From Abelmoschus esculentus (lineage: Eukaryota; Streptophyta; Magnoliopsida; Malvales; Malvaceae): 64,000 nucleotides of DNA. The translations under genes were made by a program, and so were the position numbers. Under the pieces are notes generated by a model. That model saw only the letters and a program-made list of their open reading frames with translations, was not told the origin of the DNA and did not search any database. The DNA lies in contig JAUCBN010000024.1 in assembly GCA_035048815.1 (NCBI GenBank), positions 8,740,001-8,804,000 of the forward strand, given 5' to 3'. This document shows positions 59,735 through 64,000 of this stretch, one piece after another; the stretch's first letter is position 1; each line of letters opens with the position of its first letter.

Positions 59735-60572
59735 ATGAGAACATATGTGCAAGTATACACAGTCATGCAAGTAATAAAGGATGAGTGAGTATCGTTCCCA
59801 TGAGGATCGGGGGTAAAGTGTAAGTCAACTTTGTCAAGACAAAAAGGTGCCACTAAATAAAAGGAAAATAAAACAATGGTGTAAACATATGGAAATGAAT
59901 ATGTACGATGAAGGTGTAATGTTGAAATGCTATGACAATTTCAGAATGCATGCAACTAAAATTATCAGGGTAAAATGGTATGATAGGTGATGGCACGATA
60001 GATTTATGAAATCAGTGTGTGAAGAGTATGTTAGTGTGATTATAAGTAAATAGAGAGAACAAAGGAAACAGACGAAACAGACGAACACTTTGTATATGCC
60101 AAAGCAAAAGGAGAAAACATGAGTAAGCAATATGATGTAATGATCCTCGATTGATGAGCTATCTTGGGAATGATTGATGAGGATTCTTATGAACTTTTTA
60201 ACCTCACTCCTACGAACATCTAGATACGATGTGGTTTATTCACTCAATAGAGGTTTCTATTATGCTTCATCTCTCTCGAGTCAAAGGAACCTGACGGTCT
60301 AAAATGCCACGATATTTTCTTTCGGTCTCAGTAGTGACATCTAGCCTATCAACAAAGCATACTCCTTTTAGTCGTTGAAACCCTCACTTAAGTCTCTCTC
60401 GAGCACCTAAGGTCAGATTAAGGTCTATTTGTAGTCTAAAACCCATTGCTCATGTAGATCCTTAGATTCTCTCGAACACTAAGGATCTATGGCTAAATTT
60501 CTCTTGAACACCTAGTGTACACCTAAACAAAGGACACTCTCATGCCTCTTACAATGCTTAAATGATTAAACA
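59735..60572 (-). repeat. Fragment of a related Athila/Tat-type LTR
   Basis: Contains the stretch 'gtatcgttcccatgaggatc' and repeated 'ctctcgaacactaaggatct' phrases in the same style as the LTR that begins at 60573. It is joined directly to that LTR with no interior. Direction is by analogy. Confidence 0.45.
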
Positions 60573-61922
60573 TGATGGAGGCTCGGAAGTCCTTTTGATT
60601 CTACCTTTTTTAGATTGTAGTATTTAAGATGTTGATCCCACGAGGATTGACGTTAATTACGTAATTTATAATTTTTGCACAAAGAAAAGTAAAAACACAA
60701 ATAATTGGGTTTGAATTATAATTAAGAAAACTAATTAAAAAAATAAAGATAAATGATCAAGAAATCAAGGATGGAAAAGTGGGGTAGGTTAGAGTGATTC
60801 GTAGTGTGGAATTAGAATGTAATTGTCTCGTTATTATAATTCAATAGGGTTGAACTACCATCTTGGAGGGTCACTCTAAGGATCACCGCAGCTGCCTAGG
60901 CGGGGTTATGCCTTGCCGACAATTCAACAACTCAGTTCGACAAGCATCCTTGTATCTCTCCTCCTTATCCCTAAGCGAAGAGAACAGTTGAAGTCCACGT
61001 CTTGATGATACATCCCGGCGTGAATCAAGGGCGGACAACAACCAAACACATGCGTCTTATTAGTCGCTGAAATCCTGGGCGGTTAATCTCTTAACCGGAT
61101 TAGTTAATGTCCATGAGAAAAGACCGTATTCTCTCATTTCGTGAACTTACATCTCCCGATGATAGGCAAATGAGTTTTTCTACACATACTATCTTTCGAG
61201 CTCATATGCGAGAAGCGTAAATGCCAAGCGAGAATAAACTATGAATTCTGAAATTGTATTAATAAGAACTAAACAGATTAAAAACTTTCTTCCACAACTA
61301 CTCCACAAACTAACCTAAACCCCAAAGAGACAACGGAGGAAGTTAGGGTTTTTCTATGAAACTTGATTTCAAGATATTCTTCTATCTACATAGGCTATGG
61401 TTTATATAGGCTTGGCTTATGGAAAATCTTTCCAAAGTAGGAATACAACTTAGAATAAAACACAAGTTAAGTACATAAATAAAAGATCTTTATTTTATTT
61501 CTTAGTTTATTCCTATAAGGACCAGCTCAGATTTCTATGTCGTTTGTCTTAAAACGTTCACTTTATTTTTTTCTTCAAATCGCATATCATATCGACATTT
61601 GTTATTCAGGTGCTGTCATAACATCGGTTACTGCGACCTCCAAAGTGATACCGTGGCAGGTGCTCATCTGCATTCCAATTTTGGTTTTCAGCATCCATCC
61701 TCTTGTTTGGCAACTCCTGTGATGTAGTTTCCTTTCTAAGAAAGAAAACCATCAAATGAATCTATTTTATGCCAAAAAATAGATAAATTCATGAAATCGG
61801 TGTTGAGATGATGGAATATGGAAAATACTCGGAATTATCTAATATTATACTTAAATCTGTCCTTTATTAGAAATAATTGAGTGGGAAAATTATATAATTA
61901 GGACTTTTAGGCACTCATAACA
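60573..61922 (-). repeat. 3' LTR of the Athila/Tat-type element
   Basis: First about 170 bp align with 63830-64000 with few differences. A TATA-like or coding feature is not evident. Confidence 0.8.
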
Positions 61923-63829
61923 CCCCTAAACTCGAACTATTGCTTGTCCTCAAGCAATGCAAAGGATAATTTTTAAGTCAGGAATTTTAAAGTAATATAA
62001 TGTCTTGTCTGCCGCAGCAAAATTCCTTTCTTGACTCAGCCTCTTCTAGGTTCTAGGAGTTCCTTAGAATTATACTATAAGTCTTATTGTGTGTGCGTAG
62101 CTATGTCAAGGTTGATTTTCTAAGTTCTAATCTTTTTTCTAGCTCAAGATTTCCGACTAAGATTTTTCTTGATTCTTTTTTCTTCTTTCTCTCTAAATTG
62201 ATATATAAATATATATTGCTATAAACTTATACTGCTTGAGCCAGTTTATTGGGAACCTCAAGTGTTTAGCTATTCCTTACTAGAGCCAATTTCGGGCACC
62301 TCTAGTGAGTAGGAGAAAAACTAAGTCCTAGAGCCAGTCATGGGCACCTCTATGAACTAACTAGAGCTGGTGATAGGCACCTCTAGTTTAAAATCTAAGC
62401 CTAAGTCCTTATTGCTTTTCAAAGAAAAGAACTTTTAAAATCAACTAAGACTAGCAATGTTTAAGATGTTTTTCAGGCTCATAGTATAATCCTAAGTACT
62501 AATCCTAACAAACCTTTTTGAATCCAAGTCTGGTGAATGGTGCAAACAACGACGGTGGCTGGAGAATATATTACTGCCAAGCCAATTTCAATAAAATTCA
62601 ACAGACTTAATTTTTTTTGCATGAAACTGATATGGCTGAAAAGACAGAGCTTAAGGTAGTAATTAGATAATCCAAATATTTCCATACATAGTAGATTTTC
62701 CATATTACAAAATAGGACCAATACCCTCCCCCAAACTCGAGAGATGCATTATCCTCAATACATGTATTGGAAATAGATAAGAGCACAAAATATATATAAG
62801 CTGAGATATAAAAAAATAAGAGAAAATTCAGAAAAGACTACTGCCCTTAAAAAGTGGAGGATGCAAAGGAATCTTCCGAATCGCTGTTGATGAGGAGCTT
62901 TCGGCGGATCTTGGGTGGCTGTTGTGCTGCCCGAATTGGACTGACAGTGGGATTCTTTGTAGAGATTCTTTTCTATCCTGTTTGTTTTTCAGTCAAAAAT
63001 TATTCTATTGTATTTAGTGGGACTTTTTAGTCATCAGAGTAGTGACTCCAAGTAAAGGTTTCGGAGTCTTCTTGTGTGGCCTCTTTGTTGGCGAAGTCCA
63101 TTCTTAAGAACTCAGCTACAGAGTTCTCAAGACTGCCTTTTTGCTGCCTTGGCAACCTTTGCTGAGGCAACCTTCTACAGAGTTAACATTTCGATGTGGC
63201 GCTTTGTATCAAATTGAAGTTGCTATAAAGATAGAAATTAAGGCGGTAGTAGGATAATCTAACTAATTTCTATACATGACAAATATATTTTTTCACATTA
63301 CAAAATAGGATCAATACTCCCCCAAACTCAAGGGATGCATTGTCCTTAATGCATGTATCTGAACACAAGGCAACAATAAAAGACAAGATAAAATTTAGGA
63401 GGCAAGAAAAAGATAAACCAATATTTATATGTCGGGTCTGGCCTTTTCTGTATCATGAGGATCATCAGTTTGTGTGGAGTTTGTTAAGACAGAAACTAAA
63501 AACTGCACTTGGAAACAATAATGAAGAAGTATGAAATAAAACGAGGGAGATGAAGTTATAGGGACGCAAACCCTCCGTCACTTGCGTTTGGGCGGCCAAC
63601 CGCCTTGGCCGTTTTTTAAATGGGACGGTGAACTTGATTTTAGAGTCGCTTTATGTGTTTCATGACTACTCATTATTGAAATTCCTTCCTAAAAAATAAC
63701 TCAAACATAATTAAACTTATTTCCTAAGACAAATAACTCAAAAATAATTAAAGTAATTCCCTAAGATAGTAGTGCAAGAAAAATAAAAAGGAAAGTTAGA
63801 ACGCCAATCCCCGGCAACGAAGCCAAATC
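61923..63829 (-). other. Non-coding interior of the element
   Basis: No frame with similarity to gag or pol. Holds a diverged internal duplication (62640-62790 and 63220-63370). 'ctagagccagt..gggcacctct' phrases repeat near 62230-62380. Confidence 0.6.
63802..63829 (-). other. Primer-binding site
   Basis: Minus strand GATTTGGCTTCGTTGCCGGG, then GATTGGCG. It agrees with the 3' end complement used by Athila/Tat-type elements except for two bases. Confidence 0.75.
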
Positions 63830-64000
63830 TGATGGAGGCTCGGAAGTCCTTTTGATTTCACCTTTGTTAGATTGTAGTATTTAAGATTTTGATCACATGA
63901 GGATTGACGTTACTTATGCAATTTATTATTCCTGCACAATGAAAAAGTAAAAACACAGATAATTAGGTTTGAATTATAATTAAGAAAACTAATTAAAACA
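63830..64000 (-). repeat. 5' LTR, partial (window edge)
   Basis: Copy of the first part of 60573-61922; truncated by the window end. Confidence 0.85.

Larger units (their letters stand above)
60573..64000 (-). mobile_element. Non-autonomous Athila/Tat-type element (cut by window)
   Basis: LTR starts TGATGGAGGCTCGGAAGTCC at 60573 and again at 63830; the first ends CTCATAACA at 61922 (1350 bp). Beyond 61922 the minus strand has GAGTTTAGGGG, a polypurine tract. Directly below 63830 the minus strand reads TTTGGCTTCGTTGCCGGGGA, close to the TGGCGCCGTTGCCGGGGA primer-binding site of non-chromovirus plant gypsy elements. The 1.9-kb interior has no gag or pol, so it is non-autonomous. The 5' LTR continues past the window. 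Confidence 0.85.

Noticed and set aside
1..64000. CRISPR arrays, bacterial operons, ribosomal or transfer RNA genes
   Set aside because: The sequence is plant nuclear DNA; I saw no spaced identical repeats of CRISPR type and no convincing rRNA or tRNA by eye, though a covariance-model scan would be needed to exclude a tRNA.

Overview
This is a plant nuclear sequence, most likely from a eudicot: it has short GT-AG introns, an AT-rich intergenic background, plant-specific gene families (TAR-type tryptophan aminotransferase, TIC32-like dehydrogenase, AGO1) and plant retrotransposon, hAT and MULE families. Plant-mobile-domain sequence captured in a MULE, plus Tekay-like LTRs, fit a Malvaceae or other malvid genome, but that placement is only inference.

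Only two genes look intact, and they converge: a TIC32-like short-chain dehydrogenase (plus strand, 8 exons, 10612-12459) and a TAR2-like tryptophan-pyruvate aminotransferase of the auxin pathway (minus strand, 5 exons, 12976-15737). Their stop codons are about 515 bp apart. I derived the exon borders from reading-frame continuity and family resemblance.

The rest is mostly transposable elements and relics. 1-9.8 kb: decayed Ty3/gypsy element (3240-8146, minus strand) and foldback elements. 16.4-28.2 kb: very AT-rich, with a 3.3-kb non-autonomous hAT (17782-21091, 8-bp TSD), two MULE-type MITEs with 9-bp TSDs, other foldbacks and a Copia fragment (24964-26470). 29-35.3 kb: a Tekay-like gypsy remnant whose 3' LTR is split by a complete non-autonomous LTR element (30439-33297, TSD CATTC) that carries an unrecognised reading frame. 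35.6-38.65 kb: an LTR-like segment and a hAT MITE (38077-38651).

39.0-45.9 kb holds an intron-containing AGO1 pseudogene on the minus strand, with a 1-kb MULE MITE in one intron and a 2-kb solo LTR in another. It still carries a sequence closely resembling the miR168 target site. 46.2-49.15 kb is a Copia element with LTRs, gag and integrase but no RT/RNase H. 49.8-58.5 kb is a decayed MULE (terminal inverted repeats at 49833-49970 and 58396-58535) containing captured plant-mobile-domain sequence on both strands, a broken transposase and two LTR fragments. 60.57-64 kb is a non-autonomous Athila/Tat-type element on the minus strand that runs off the window.

The strongest leads are the unknown protein of the nested LTR element, the miR168-like site in the AGO1 pseudogene, seven TGACGTCA octamers in a solo LTR, and the palindromic repeats with captured mobile-domain genes in the MULE.
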